From contig CAIOXL010000159.1 in NCBI GenBank assembly GCA_903862245.1, positions 1 to 34,054 on the forward strand: a stretch of 34,054 bases of DNA. The letters run 5' to 3'. This document shows positions 14,908 through 24,991 of the stretch, one piece after another. Position 1 is the first letter of the stretch; each line of letters begins with the position of its first letter. The notes under the pieces are model-generated. The model searched no databases and had not been told where the DNA came from. It saw nothing but the letters and a program-made list of their open reading frames with translations. This DNA is from an uncultured Geobacteraceae bacterium. Its GTDB lineage: Bacteria; Desulfobacterota; Desulfuromonadia; Geobacterales; Pseudopelobacteraceae. A program made the translations under genes and the position numbers.

Positions 14908-16569
14908 ATGCGCAGCGACATGATAAAAAAAGGGTTGGAGCGGACACCGCACCGCGCCCTATTAAAAGGGACCGGTGTCCCGCACAACCAGATGGACAAG
15001 CCGTTTATCGGTGTGGCGACCAGCTTTACCGACCTTATCCCGGGGCACGTCGGCATGCGAGATCTGGAACGGTTCATTGAAAAGGGCGTCCACTCCGGCG
15101 GCGGCTATGCCTTCTTTTTCGGTATTCCGGGCGTCTGTGACGGCATGGCCATGGGGCACAAGGGGATGCACTATTCCCTGCCGACCCGCGAACTGATTGC
15201 CGACATGGTCGAGTCCGTGGCGGAGGCGCATCGCCTGGACGGACTGGTGCTGCTGACCAATTGCGACAAGATTACCCCCGGCATGCTCATGGCCGCTGCA
15301 CGACTGGACATCCCCTGCATCGTTGTTACCGCCGGGCCGATGATGAGCGGCCGCGGTGCTGCCGGACGGAAGTATTCCTTTGTTTCCGACACCTTTGAGG
15401 CAATGGCCCGCTACAAGGCCGGTGTTATCAATGACAAGGAGCTGCAGGTCTGCGAAGACAACGCCTGCCCCGGCATGGGTTCCTGCCAGGGGCTGTTCAC
15501 CGCCAACACCATGGCGATCCTGACGGAAACCATGGGCATGAGTCTGCCGCGCTGCGGTACCGCTCTGGCCGTTTCCGCGCTTAAACGCCGCATCGCCTTC
15601 GCTTCCGGCGAAAAGATCGTCGAACTGGTTCATAACAACGTCACCCCGCGCAGCATTCTGACCCGTGAAGCATTTGAAAATGCCATCCGCGTCGACCTGG
15701 CACTGGGGGGATCATCCAATACGGTGCTGCACCTGCTGGCAATCGCCCACGAAGCCGGTGTTGAACTGCCGTTGGAGCTGTTCGACGTTCTGGCAAAAGA
15801 TACCCCGCAGCTGGCTTCCATGAATCCGGCCGGCGAACATTTTATGGAAGACCTGGACATCGCCGGCGGCGTCAGCGGCGTCCTCAAGCAGCTCGGCAGC
15901 AAAATTCATGATGTCCCCACTCTCTTCGGTCTGACCACGCATCAGCTGGCCGAAAGCATCCAGAATGTGGATGAGGAGATTATCCGCCCGCTGGGGAATC
16001 CGATAAAGCAGGAGGGAGGCATCGCCATCCTCTCCGGCAATATCGCTCCCAAAGGGGCCGTGGTCAAGCAGTCCGGCGTTTCTGCCGCCATGATGAACTT
16101 TGAGGGCACCGCCCGCTGTTTCGACGCCGAAGAATTGGCCATGGCAGCCATTATGGAGGGGAAAATCGTTTCCGGTGATGTCGTGGTTATCCGCTATGAA
16201 GGGCCGAAAGGGGGCCCCGGCATGCGGGAAATGCTGGCTCCGACGGCAGCAATCATGGGGATGGGACTGGGCGACAGTGTGGCATTGATCACGGACGGAC
16301 GCTTCTCCGGAGGGACCCGGGGACCATGTATCGGTCACATTTCACCGGAAGCTGCCGAAGGCGGCCCGATTGGCCTGGTGAAAGACGGCGACCGGATTCT
16401 GCTTGATATCCCGAACCGGCGCCTTGAGCTTCTGGTGGACGATGCAACTCTGGCAGCCCGTCGTGAGGGATGGCGGGCACCGGAGCCAAAAATCAGGGGG
16501 GGGTGGCTGGCACGCTACGCCAAAGCCGTTACTTCGGCCCATACCGGAGCGGTAACAACAGCAGACTGA
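14908..16569 (+). CDS. ilvD: Dihydroxy-acid dehydratase
   Basis: The 553-residue Fe-S enzyme dehydrates 2,3-dihydroxy-isovalerate and -methylvalerate to the 2-oxo acids, the third common step of valine and isoleucine synthesis. [12 protein letters not shown] (Cys119) and [10 protein letters not shown] (Cys187, Cys193) carry the cluster-binding motifs. The early segment is [12 protein letters not shown] rather than an NSW-x-x-C motif, so the first cysteine of [2Fe-2S]-type enzymes is not at its usual place; this is also so in the [4Fe-4S] E. coli enzyme. The late region [12 protein letters not shown] and [13 protein letters not shown] matches the family. It is first in the ilv operon. Confidence 0.96.
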   Translation: MRSDMIKKGLERTPHRALLKGTGVPHNQMDKPFIGVATSFTDLIPGHVGMRDLERFIEKGVHSGGGYAFFFGIPGVCDGMAMGHKGMHYSLPTRELIADMVESVAEAHRLDGLVLLTNCDKITPGMLMAAARLDIPCIVVTAGPMMSGRGAAGRKYSFVSDTFEAMARYKAGVINDKELQVCEDNACPGMGSCQGLFTANTMAILTETMGMSLPRCGTALAVSALKRRIAFASGEKIVELVHNNVTPRSILTREAFENAIRVDLALGGSSNTVLHLLAIAHEAGVELPLELFDVLAKDTPQLASMNPAGEHFMEDLDIAGGVSGVLKQLGSKIHDVPTLFGLTTHQLAESIQNVDEEIIRPLGNPIKQEGGIAILSGNIAPKGAVVKQSGVSAAMMNFEGTARCFDAEELAMAAIMEGKIVSGDVVVIRYEGPKGGPGMREMLAPTAAIMGMGLGDSVALITDGRFSGGTRGPCIGHISPEAAEGGPIGLVKDGDRILLDIPNRRLELLVDDATLAARREGWRAPEPKIRGGWLARYAKAVTSAHTGAVTTAD

Positions 16570-16595
16570 TACGTTTGTTACGTTTGATACCTGTG

Positions 16596-16641
16596 CCCTG
16601 TTTTCAGGGTCGGGTGAGGCTTTCCACCTCTCGTCGAGGTG
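16596..16641 (+). promoter_or_regulatory. Two small hairpins in the ilvD-ilvB gap
   Basis: CCCTG-TTTT-CAGGG (16596-16609) and CACCTC-TCGTC-GAGGTG (16625-16641) lie in the 98-bp gap before ilvB. No T-tract follows, so they may stabilise or process the message. A good ribosome site AGAGGGA precedes ilvB. Confidence 0.4.
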
Positions 16642-16667
16642 AAATTCAGCATTCATAGAGGGATTGT

Positions 16668-18368
16668 ATGAAAATGAACGGCGCACGAATAATGTTGGAA
16701 TGCTTGAAAAAAGAAGGGGTGGATACCATATTCGGCTACCCCGGCGGCACGGTCATAAATCTGTATGACGAGCTTTTCAGCTTTAAGGAAATTCACCACA
16801 TCCTGCCACGGCACGAGCAGGCCGGCACCCATGCGGCAGACGGCTATGCACGGGCAACCGGCAGGGTCGGCGTTGCTCTCGCCACATCAGGACCGGGTGC
16901 GACCAACACCGTTACCGCCATCGCAACAGCCTATATGGACTCGATCCCCATGGTCATTATTACCGGTCAGGTGCCGACGGCGCTGATCGGCAACGATGCG
17001 TTCCAGGAGGTCGATATCATCGGCATTACCCGCCCCTGTACAAAGCACAGCTTCCTCATTCGTGATGTCAAGGATATCGCCCTGACCATGAAGAAGGCGT
17101 TCTATATTGCACGCAGCGGCCGTCCCGGCCCGGTGCTCGTCGATTTCCCGAAAGATGTCCAGATGGCCCAGGGAGAGTTCCATTACCCGGCAACCGTTGA
17201 TATCCGCGGGTATAAACCGAACCTTTCCGGTCATCCCCGCCAGGTGGAAAAAGCGGTCGCCATGATTCTCGATTCCCGCCGTCCGGTCATGTATGTGGGG
17301 GGCGGAGCGGTGCTGGGTGATGCCTCAGAATCAGTGACCGAGTTGGCCCGCAAGCTGTCGGTACCGGTAACAACGACTCTCATGGGTCTCGGCGCATTCC
17401 CGGAGAGTGACTACCTTTCGCTCGGCATGCTCGGTATGCACGGTGCCTACTGCGCCAACATGGCCATGACCCACAGTGACCTGATCATTGCCATCGGTGC
17501 CCGTTTTGACGACCGGGTCACCGGCAAGCTCTCGACCTTTGCCCCGCATGCAAAAATAATCCATATCGATGTTGACCCCACCTCCATCAAGAAAAATGTC
17601 CGCGTTGACCTGCCGATTGTTGGTGACGTCAAGGATGTGTTGACCAAAATGATCGCGCAGGCCGTCAAGAGCACGGAAAAGCTGCCCGAGTATACCGCAG
17701 CGCTTGCCCCCTGGCATGCGGACATTGACGGCTGGAAGGAAAAGCACCCGCTCGCCTACAAGCAGAGCAGCACGATCATCAAGCCGCAGTACGTCATTCA
17801 GAAACTGCGCGAATTGTCAGACGAGGATGCCATCATCTCGACAGATGTCGGCCAGCATCAGATGTGGACGGCCCAGTTTTTCAAATTCAACAAGCCACGC
17901 ACACTGCTTACCTCCGGCGGCCTCGGCACAATGGGCTACGGCCTGCCGGCGGCAATGGGTGCCCAGGCGGCGTTTCCGAATCGTCAGGTTATCACCATCT
18001 GCGGTGACGGCGGCGTGCAGATGAATATCCAGGAGATGGCAACACTGGTACAGAACAAGCTGCCGGTAAAGATTGTCATCCTGAACAACAATTTTCTCGG
18101 CATGGTGCGCCAGTGGCAGGAACTGTTCTTCGACAAGCGCTACTCATCCACCTGCATGGAACTGCCGATCGATTACATCAAGCTGGCAGACGCTTTTGGA
18201 GCAAAAGGGTTCCTGGCAACAAAACCGGGCGACGTGGAGTCGGTCATCACACAGGGTTTCAAGGAAAATGGGCCGGTAATCATGGAGTTCAGGGTTGCCC
18301 GCGAGGAGAAGGTGCTGCCGATGGTTCCGGCCGGAGCATCACTGAATGAAATGGTACTGAACGCGTAA
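16668..18368 (+). CDS. ilvB: Acetolactate synthase, large catalytic subunit
   Basis: The 566-residue thiamine-diphosphate enzyme condenses pyruvate with pyruvate or 2-oxobutyrate, the first committed step of branched-chain amino acid synthesis. The catalytic Glu50 is in LPRHEQAG. The ThDP/Mg motif runs from GDGGVQMN to LNNNFLGMV, the classic GDG...NN. FAD-binding middle-domain features (IGARFDDRVTGKLSTFAP) and the Trp of RQWQELFF, linked to substrate preference and herbicide response, are present. The length is normal for the biosynthetic type. It is followed after 15 bases by its regulatory subunit. Confidence 0.97.
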   Translation: MKMNGARIMLECLKKEGVDTIFGYPGGTVINLYDELFSFKEIHHILPRHEQAGTHAADGYARATGRVGVALATSGPGATNTVTAIATAYMDSIPMVIITGQVPTALIGNDAFQEVDIIGITRPCTKHSFLIRDVKDIALTMKKAFYIARSGRPGPVLVDFPKDVQMAQGEFHYPATVDIRGYKPNLSGHPRQVEKAVAMILDSRRPVMYVGGGAVLGDASESVTELARKLSVPVTTTLMGLGAFPESDYLSLGMLGMHGAYCANMAMTHSDLIIAIGARFDDRVTGKLSTFAPHAKIIHIDVDPTSIKKNVRVDLPIVGDVKDVLTKMIAQAVKSTEKLPEYTAALAPWHADIDGWKEKHPLAYKQSSTIIKPQYVIQKLRELSDEDAIISTDVGQHQMWTAQFFKFNKPRTLLTSGGLGTMGYGLPAAMGAQAAFPNRQVITICGDGGVQMNIQEMATLVQNKLPVKIVILNNNFLGMVRQWQELFFDKRYSSTCMELPIDYIKLADAFGAKGFLATKPGDVESVITQGFKENGPVIMEFRVAREEKVLPMVPAGASLNEMVLNA

Positions 18369-18383
18369 GGAGAGATGACAGCC

Positions 18384-18875
18384 ATGCAACATACAATATC
18401 GGTTATAGTGGAAAATGATTTCGGAGTGCTTTCCCGCGTTGCGACCCTCTTTTCCGGGCGCGGGTTCAATATCGACTCCCTGTCGGTCGCACCGACCAAC
18501 GAGGAAGGGCTGTCGCGGATGACCATCGTAACCCGTGGCGATGCCCAGATCCTTGAGCAGATTAACAAGCAGCTCAACAAGCTGATTGATGTGCTCAAGG
18601 TGCTTGATTTCTCTGATGGCAGCGCCATTGAGCGCGAACTGGCGCTGATAAAAGTGGCCGCCGAGGATGACGCCCGGGCCGAAGTGTTGAGAATTGTCGA
18701 CATCTTCCGCGCCAAAATAATTGACGTCACACCGAAGTCCTACACGATCGAAGCGACCGGCAATCCACTCAAGATTGATGCGATTCTGGAGCTGCTGAGA
18801 CCGCTCGGCTTAAAGGAAATGGTACGCACCGGCTCGGTAGCCATCGGTCGCGGCGCCAAAGGGTGGAACGGCTGA
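18384..18875 (+). CDS. ilvN: Acetolactate synthase, small regulatory subunit
   Basis: The 163-residue subunit activates IlvB and confers feedback inhibition by valine. The N-terminal ACT domain (TISVIVENDFGVLSRVATLF, GRGFNIDSLSVAPT, LSRMTIV) is followed by the C-terminal ACT-like half (LIKVAAEDDARAEVLRIVDI, KSYTIEATGNPLKIDA). The start at 18384 is preferred because AAGGAG (18367-18372) is too close to the in-frame ATG 18375 but 11 bases from 18384; the residues lost are only three. The length matches the IlvH/IlvN family (about 160). Confidence 0.95.
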   Translation: MQHTISVIVENDFGVLSRVATLFSGRGFNIDSLSVAPTNEEGLSRMTIVTRGDAQILEQINKQLNKLIDVLKVLDFSDGSAIERELALIKVAAEDDARAEVLRIVDIFRAKIIDVTPKSYTIEATGNPLKIDAILELLRPLGLKEMVRTGSVAIGRGAKGWNG

Positions 18876-18927
18876 GTGCATCCACCGGCTCCTTTGGCAT
18901 CTTTATGAGCAAGGGGGCTCTAATAGA

Positions 18928-18957
18928 TTGACAGCTTCAATGCGGTTGTATTATTGT
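18928..18957 (+). promoter_or_regulatory. Separate promoter for ilvC
   Basis: TTGACA (18928-18933) and TATTGT (18952-18957), 18 bp apart, lie in the 148-bp gap between ilvN and ilvC. The -10 region shares the string TATTATTGT-like context with the ilvD promoter, which suggests parallel control. GGGAGG supplies the ribosome site downstream. Confidence 0.55.
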
Positions 18958-18978
18958 GTTCGCTAGTTTTATCAATAG

Positions 18979-20040
<1,062 letters not shown>

Positions 20041-20058
20041 CCGACTCCGTCGGCCTTA

Positions 20059-20096
20059 TTACACCCCTTTCCCGCCCGGAAAGGGGTGTAATATTT
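20059..20096 (+). terminator. Strong rho-independent terminator after ilvC
   Basis: TTACACCCCTTTCC (20059-20072) and GGAAAGGGGTGTAA (20078-20091) form a perfect 14-bp stem with a 5-base loop, followed by TATTTT. It separates ilvC from psd. Confidence 0.92.
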
Positions 20097-20153
20097 TGAG
20101 CGCACCGCAGCATCTGTTGTTTGAATAAAATATTGCAGATCCCAGGCAGGTTT

Positions 20154-20810
20154 ATGACTAATTCCCTATTTGCTAAAGAAGGCTATCCATTCATCGCGTA
20201 TGCTATCGGATTAACGACCCTGCTGTCGTTTTCCGCCTGGAATCTCGGCTCCGCAGTCATGACAGTTTCAGCTGCTGTCGCATTTCTCCTGGCACTGTTT
20301 GTACTCTATTTTTTCCGTAATCCCGAACGGACAGCACCAACTGAAAGGGCTGCCGTCATCGCTCCCGCTGACGGCACCGTCATTGTGGTTGAGCAGGTGC
20401 CGGAAACTCCGCTTGGCGTTCCCGCCCTGAAAATCAGCGTTTTCATGTCGGTTTTCAATGTTCACGTCAACCGCGTCCCTTTTGACGGCACCGTGATTGA
20501 CACGTTTCATCATCAGGGGAAGTTTTTTGATGCCCGTGACGGTCGCGCCTCCTGCGAGAACGAGCGTAACGGCATTATTATGGAGACCGCCGGCGGCATC
20601 CGGATAGCATTTGTTCAGATTGCCGGTCTGGTGGCCCGCCGGATTATCAGTTATCCGCTGGTTGGAAATGTGCTTGTCAGGGGCGAACGGTACGGCCTGA
20701 TTCGCTTTGGCTCCCGCGTCGATGTGTATCTGCCGACTGACGCCGAACCACTGGTAAAACTGGGTGACACGACAGTCGCCGGTGAAACCGTGCTGGCTAG
20801 AATGGTCTAG
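20154..20810 (+). CDS. psd: Phosphatidylserine decarboxylase proenzyme (short, archaeal-type)
   Basis: The 218-residue inner-membrane enzyme decarboxylates phosphatidylserine to phosphatidylethanolamine. It has membrane segments at about residues 12-31 and 36-53 and the motif YFFRNPERTAP. The self-cleavage site is GLIRFGSRVD: cleavage between Gly186 and Ser187 would turn the serine into the pyruvoyl group. SVFMSVFNVHVNRVP carries the conserved His pair. It is shorter than the E. coli enzyme (about 320), as in the PSD-A subgroup. The start ATG follows GGCAGG. The gene leads directly into pssA, which makes its substrate. Confidence 0.95.
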   Translation: MTNSLFAKEGYPFIAYAIGLTTLLSFSAWNLGSAVMTVSAAVAFLLALFVLYFFRNPERTAPTERAAVIAPADGTVIVVEQVPETPLGVPALKISVFMSVFNVHVNRVPFDGTVIDTFHHQGKFFDARDGRASCENERNGIIMETAGGIRIAFVQIAGLVARRIISYPLVGNVLVRGERYGLIRFGSRVDVYLPTDAEPLVKLGDTTVAGETVLARMV

Positions 20811-20826
20811 GCAAGGATGTGACTTT

Positions 20827-21630
20827 ATGAGCGAAGAAACTGCGGTAGTTGAGAACGATAAGAAGGAGAGTATGCGGCGCGGGATCTATATTCTGCCCAA
20901 TCTCGTGACGGCTGCAAGCCTGTTTGCCGGTTTTTACAGCATGGTAGCAACCCTGAACGGCAACTACAGCACGGCCGCAATCTGGATCTTCATCTCTGCC
21001 ATATGTGACGGGCTTGACGGTAAAGTAGCCCGCATGACCGGCACCACCAGCAAATTCGGAGTTGAGTTTGACTCACTTGCCGACCTTGTTGCCTTCGGCG
21101 TTACCCCGGCTCTGCTCATGTTTGCATGGGCACTCAAACCGTTCGGCAGGCTTGGCTGGGTTGCCGCATTTCTGTTTCTGGTCTGTGCCGCGCTGCGCCT
21201 TGCCCGTTTCAATGTGCAGGTCGATACGGTTGAAAGCAAACGTTTCGTCGGCCTGCCGACCCCTGCATCCGCCTGCATGGTAGCCTCGACGGTGCTGCTC
21301 TTCTATCACCAGAACTGGCCCAGTTCTTTTAAAAAGCTTGCCATCCTTGGCCTGATCTACCTTCTTGCCTTCCTGATGGTTTCAAACTTCCGCTACTATT
21401 CGTTTAAAGATCCCGCCTTGATTAAACGCCAGCCGTTCGGTTTCCTGCTGCTTGCGGTGGTTCTGCTGATCGTTGTCGCCGCCGAACCGGTCGTCATGAC
21501 TTTCAGCGTGCTGCTGATCTACATCCTGTCCGGTCCGATCGATTATGTGGTTACCTGGCCGAGACGGCGCAGATTGGAGAAGGCGGTACACAAGGGGAGA
21601 GAGGCACTCAGCAGGGAAGGCGACGCCTAG
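20827..21630 (+). CDS. pssA: CDP-diacylglycerol-serine O-phosphatidyltransferase
   Basis: The 267-residue integral membrane enzyme makes phosphatidylserine from CDP-diacylglycerol and serine. The CDP-alcohol phosphotransferase signature is complete: Asp61, Asp64-Gly65, Ala68-Arg69, Gly78, Asp82 and Asp86 (CDGLDGKVARMTG then GVEFDSLADLVAFG). Several membrane helices follow. The start at 20827 is 17 bases after psd, preceded by AAGGATG. Its stop overlaps the stop of the convergent phosphoesterase gene, with no room for a terminator. Confidence 0.95.
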   Translation: MSEETAVVENDKKESMRRGIYILPNLVTAASLFAGFYSMVATLNGNYSTAAIWIFISAICDGLDGKVARMTGTTSKFGVEFDSLADLVAFGVTPALLMFAWALKPFGRLGWVAAFLFLVCAALRLARFNVQVDTVESKRFVGLPTPASACMVASTVLLFYHQNWPSSFKKLAILGLIYLLAFLMVSNFRYYSFKDPALIKRQPFGFLLLAVVLLIVVAAEPVVMTFSVLLIYILSGPIDYVVTWPRRRRLEKAVHKGREALSREGDA

Positions 21631-22100
21631 TCCATATCACAATGCCGGGCGCTCATACCATCCGGCGTAATGGTAAGGACAGCATAACTGCGCTGACGGC
21701 TGGCAGTTGCCAGTGTCCCGGGGTTCAGCAGCAGAAGGCCCGCATGATTCTCCAGCACCCTCTGGTGAGTGTGGCCGAACAGAGCTGCATCAGCCGCAAC
21801 TTCCTTTGCCCTCTGACGGAGCCGGGTCAAGCCGGATTTCACGTGATACGCATCTCCGTGGGTCAACAGGATCCGCTTTCCTTCGCACTCCCACACACGT
21901 TCACGCGGGGCATCCGAACCGGTATCACAGTTTCCGGCAACTGTGATCACCGGAACATCCAGAGCATGGCGTAACAGATCCGCATCGGCACTCCCATCAC
22001 CAAGATGTATGACGGCATCAACCGGCCCGGAACGGGTACAGGCTGTAACGGCCCGCGTAACATTGCCGTGGGTATCGGATATGACAAGAACGTTTTTCAT
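21627..22100 (-). CDS. YfcE/MJ0936 family metallophosphoesterase
   Basis: The 157-residue calcineurin-like phosphoesterase has all core motifs in order: SDTHGN (residues 8-13), HLGDG, AGNCD, LTHGDAY and GHTHQ. These bind a dinuclear metal centre, usually Mn2+. Relatives hydrolyse phosphodiesters such as bis-pNPP in vitro; physiological substrates are mostly unknown. The last bases overlap the last codon of pssA (the CTAG at 21627-21630 serves as a stop on both strands). Its upstream gap to sppA is 57 bases, so the two genes are transcribed divergently from a very short region. Confidence 0.9.
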   Translation of the reverse strand: MKNVLVISDTHGNVTRAVTACTRSGPVDAVIHLGDGSADADLLRHALDVPVITVAGNCDTGSDAPRERVWECEGKRILLTHGDAYHVKSGLTRLRQRAKEVAADAALFGHTHQRVLENHAGLLLLNPGTLATASRQRSYAVLTITPDGMSARHCDMD

Positions 22101-22157
22101 GGTGGTAGTGTGTAGCAGATACGGTGCGTTACCAAAAGAGTAAATCAGGTGAGTACT

Positions 22158-23051
22158 ATGAACATGCCAAAAAAAATAGCCATAATCACCGTTGGAATCC
22201 TGGTTTCGGTAACGCTTCTATTTATGCTTTCCGTAAAGATTGCCGCAACAATCATCGGTACCGGAGACTCCGGCCTGACGAGCAGAGAAGGGGTCGGCCT
22301 TGTTGAGGTTAAGGGGATGATTCTTGATTCCAAGGAAACTATCCGCCAGTTGCGCTATTTCCTCAAACAGGACTCAATCAAGGCGGTTGTGCTGCGTGTT
22401 GATTCACCGGGCGGAATTGTTGCCCCGTCGCAGGAGATTTATGCGGAAGTTAAAAAGTTTGCCGCCAGGAAAAAAATAGTAGTGTCCATGGGAAGTCTCG
22501 CTGCATCCGGCGGCTATTACATTTCTGCACCGGCAACCTTGATTTATGCAAATCCGGGCACCATTACGGCCAGTATCGGGGTTATTCTCAAGCTGTCCAA
22601 TATTGAAACGTTGATGGATAAAATCGGCATAAAGTCCCATACGCTGAAAACAGGTAAATACAAGGATTCCGGGTCACCGCTGCGCGAGTTTTCCGCCGAT
22701 GACCGGGCCATGCTGCAGGCGGTGATTGACAATACCCACGAACAGTTTATCAGGGCGGTGGCGGAAGGTCGTAAACTGCCGCTTGAAGATGTGCGGAAAA
22801 TCGCCGACGGCCGGATCCTTTCCGGAGAGCAGGCCAAGGGGTATAAACTTGTGGACCGCCTGGGAACTTTGCAGGATGCCATTGAGGAGGCGGGAAAACT
22901 GGCCGGAATTTCGGGCGAACCGGAACTGCTGCTGCCGCCGAAAAAGAAGGTTAATTATCTGGATCTGCTGGTGGAAGGGGCGGAGGGCACATTCAATGGT
23001 CCGCTGGGACGGGCGGCGGGCGGCATGAAGATGCTGTACGAAGCGGAATAG
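22158..23051 (+). CDS. sppA: Signal peptide peptidase SppA, short form
   Basis: The 297-residue membrane serine protease degrades cleaved signal peptides. One N-terminal membrane helix (about residues 6-30) precedes the ClpP-like domain: AVVLRVDSPGGIVAPSQEIY, then SMGSLAASGGYYIS with the likely nucleophile Ser117, and GKYKDSGSP with the likely general base Lys169 (the spacing of 52 equals that of the Bacillus enzyme, recalled from memory). It is the single-domain form, not the 67-kDa duplicated E. coli form. ATG 22158 is preferred because AGGTGAG precedes it; GTG 22149 and ATG 22164 are alternatives. Confidence 0.93.
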   Translation: MNMPKKIAIITVGILVSVTLLFMLSVKIAATIIGTGDSGLTSREGVGLVEVKGMILDSKETIRQLRYFLKQDSIKAVVLRVDSPGGIVAPSQEIYAEVKKFAARKKIVVSMGSLAASGGYYISAPATLIYANPGTITASIGVILKLSNIETLMDKIGIKSHTLKTGKYKDSGSPLREFSADDRAMLQAVIDNTHEQFIRAVAEGRKLPLEDVRKIADGRILSGEQAKGYKLVDRLGTLQDAIEEAGKLAGISGEPELLLPPKKKVNYLDLLVEGAEGTFNGPLGRAAGGMKMLYEAE

Positions 23052-23071
23052 GGGCGGACAGAACCCGCCCC
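23051..23071. terminator. GC hairpin between convergent sppA and DAHP synthase genes
   Basis: GGGGCGG (23051-23057) pairs with CCGCCCC (23065-23071) around a 7-base loop in the 28-bp gap between the two stops. There is no T-tract on either side, so any termination would be weak. Confidence 0.42.
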
Positions 23072-23079
23072 GCCGATGG

Positions 23080-24132
23080 TTACTTTCTCAGTTTCAGCCT
23101 GCTGTGGGCATTCAGCAAAATCTTTTCCGTTGTCGCCCAGTCGAGGCAGGCATCGGTAATGGAAACGCCATACTTCAGCTGACCGATCTCCTCCGGGATC
23201 TTCTGGCTGCCGGCCTCAAGATTGCTCTCAATCATGACCCCCGAAATGGAGCGGTTGCCGGCCAGCAGCTGATCAACAACAGACGCCAGGACTTCCGGCT
23301 GTTTCTGGTAATCCTTGTTTGAATTGCCGTGGCTGCAGTCAACCATTATGGTCGGTAGCAGGCCGTTTTTTATAAGCTGTTCTTCCGTATGGGTGATATC
23401 CGCCGGGTGGTAGTTAACTTTTTTTGCCCCCCCGCGCAGCACAATATGGACATCGGGATTGCCGCTGGTCTGAACAATGGAAGCCCGCCCTTCCCGGTTG
23501 ATGCCGAGAAAGCTGTGCCGATGCTGAGCAGCCTTCATGGCGTCAATGGCAATCTGCAGGTTTCCGTCGGTGCCGTTTTTGAAACCGACCGGAAAAGAAA
23601 GGCCGCTGGACATTTCACGGTGGGTCTGTGATTCGGTAGTGCGGGCACCGATGGCGCCCCAGCTGATGAGGTCGGCAACATACTCCGGAGTGATCGGGTC
23701 TAGCATCTCATTGGCAACCGGCACCTGAAGTGCAGTCATCTGGCCAAGGAGGCCGCGGGCAATGCCGAGACCTTTGGAAATGAGATGGGTGCCGTTCATA
23801 TCCGGGTCGTTGATCAGCCCCTTCCAGCCGACAGTGGTGCGCGGCTTTTCAAAATAAACCCGCATGATAAGCAGAAGCTGGTCGTCAACCCTGCGTGAAA
23901 GTTCGGACAATCGTCCGGCATACTCGATAGCGGCACCGGTATCATGGATGGAGCAGGGGCCGACAACGACCATGAGCCGCTGGTCACGACGCTGGATGAT
24001 CTCCTTGATCTGCTCCCTGCTTCTGCTGACAAATGCCCGGTCTTTTTCTGACAGCGGGAAAACCTGGCGCAGATCAGCGGGCGCAATTATTGGAGTGATT
24101 CCGGTAATTTTCAGATTATTGGTTTTGATCAC
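23080..24132 (-). CDS. aroG: 3-deoxy-7-phosphoheptulonate synthase (class I DAHP synthase)
   Basis: The enzyme of about 350 residues condenses phosphoenolpyruvate and erythrose 4-phosphate, the first step of the shikimate pathway. Motifs of the class I-alpha (E. coli AroG/F/H) type are clear: MVVVGPCSIHD with the metal-binding Cys, MRVYFEKPRTTVGWKGLIND, ARTTESQTHREMSSGL, IVLRGGAKKVNY and VDCSHGNSNKDY. I prefer GTG 24132 since AAGGGAG is 9 bases from it but directly abuts ATG 24141. Which aromatic amino acid inhibits it is not clear, so the symbol indicates the family only. A promoter is visible upstream. Confidence 0.94.
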   Translation of the reverse strand: MIKTNNLKITGITPIIAPADLRQVFPLSEKDRAFVSRSREQIKEIIQRRDQRLMVVVGPCSIHDTGAAIEYAGRLSELSRRVDDQLLLIMRVYFEKPRTTVGWKGLINDPDMNGTHLISKGLGIARGLLGQMTALQVPVANEMLDPITPEYVADLISWGAIGARTTESQTHREMSSGLSFPVGFKNGTDGNLQIAIDAMKAAQHRHSFLGINREGRASIVQTSGNPDVHIVLRGGAKKVNYHPADITHTEEQLIKNGLLPTIMVDCSHGNSNKDYQKQPEVLASVVDQLLAGNRSISGVMIESNLEAGSQKIPEEIGQLKYGVSITDACLDWATTEKILLNAHSRLKLRK

Positions 24133-24164
24133 GCGGCACATCTCCCTTTCTGATATTGAGTGCT

Positions 24165-24194
24165 GTTATAGATGGTTCGGTGCGGAATTGTCAA
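24165..24194 (-). promoter_or_regulatory. Promoter of the DAHP synthase gene
   Basis: On the minus strand, TTGACA (24194-24189) and TATAAC (24170-24165) are separated by 18 bp, about 30 bases before the coding start. No TyrR-like box was seen. Confidence 0.6.
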
Positions 24195-24265
24195 TGCTTC
24201 TCTGCACTAATTGCCCAGTAAATCAGCATGTTAAATCTTGATAAAAAATTGTTCTGGAGGAATTG

Positions 24266-24808
24266 ATGAAGCGGGCGGTATTTCTGGATCGGGACGGCAC
24301 CATCAATATTGAAAAAGAGTACCTGTACCGGGCAGAAGACTTTGAATTTATTCCGGGCGCAGCGGAGGCGATTCGCCTGCTCAATCAGGCGGGGCTGCTG
24401 GTTGTGGTGGTAACCAATCAATCCGGCGTCGCGCGCGGCTATTACACGGAAGATGATGTTGAACTCCTGCATCGCCACATCGACCGGGAACTTGCACGGT
24501 CGGATGCCCACGTAGATGCCTGGCTCTTCTGTCCGCACCACCCCGACGGCAACGGCAGCTATGCCCTCCCCTGCAACTGCCGGAAACCGCTGCCGGGCAT
24601 GCTTCAGGAAGCCGCAAGACGCTATGATATCGATCTGGGCAACTCGGTCATGATCGGCGATAAGCGTGCTGATATTGAAGCCGGAGAAGCCGCCGGAGGA
24701 CGTACTATTCTGGTCCGTACCGGATATGGAGCTGACGAGGAACCGTATGTCGGGCCTCACACAGTCGTCTGTGACGATCTGCTCGCTGCGGTGAAATCCC
24801 TGCTGTAA
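24266..24808 (+). CDS. gmhB: D-glycero-manno-heptose 1,7-bisphosphate 7-phosphatase
   Basis: The 180-residue cytoplasmic HAD phosphatase removes the 7-phosphate in ADP-heptose synthesis for the LPS core. The HAD nucleophile and acid are Asp8 and Asp10 in FLDRDGT; VTNQSG and GDKRADIEAG supply motifs II and IV. The structural zinc site unique to GmhB is present: Cys89, His91, Cys103 and Cys105 (FCPHHPDG...CNCRKP). The start ATG follows TGGAGGA. The anomer (alpha or beta) used cannot be told. The gene is divergent from the DAHP synthase and precedes the mre cluster. Confidence 0.93.
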   Translation: MKRAVFLDRDGTINIEKEYLYRAEDFEFIPGAAEAIRLLNQAGLLVVVVTNQSGVARGYYTEDDVELLHRHIDRELARSDAHVDAWLFCPHHPDGNGSYALPCNCRKPLPGMLQEAARRYDIDLGNSVMIGDKRADIEAGEAAGGRTILVRTGYGADEEPYVGPHTVVCDDLLAAVKSLL

Positions 24809-24814
24809 TCGCAT

Positions 24815-24844
24815 TTGACACCGCTCCGGATAACATGTTACGTA
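24815..24844 (+). promoter_or_regulatory. Possible promoter and palindrome ahead of mreC
   Basis: TTGACA (24815-24820) starts 7 bases after the gmhB stop. TACGTA (24839-24844), 18 bp away, is a poor -10. The perfect palindrome TAACATGTTA (24831-24840) lies within the element. The remainder of the 183-bp gap to mreC shows nothing clear. Confidence 0.35.
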
Positions 24845-24991
24845 AATATCAACAAACAGCAGGCGAGCTATTCGGGGAGTTTCTGTTACCGGCCGGCGAC
24901 TCTGATGACAGCCGGAACACACGATATCCAGCCGATTTGCCCTGAAGCGGAACCGGCCGAAACCTGGCACGAGTAGAACGGAATCATTTCC

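Noticed and set aside
24191-24970. 259-codon minus-strand open frame opposite gmhB
   Set aside because: The opposite strand encodes an intact GmhB with complete zinc and HAD motifs; this frame has no domain.
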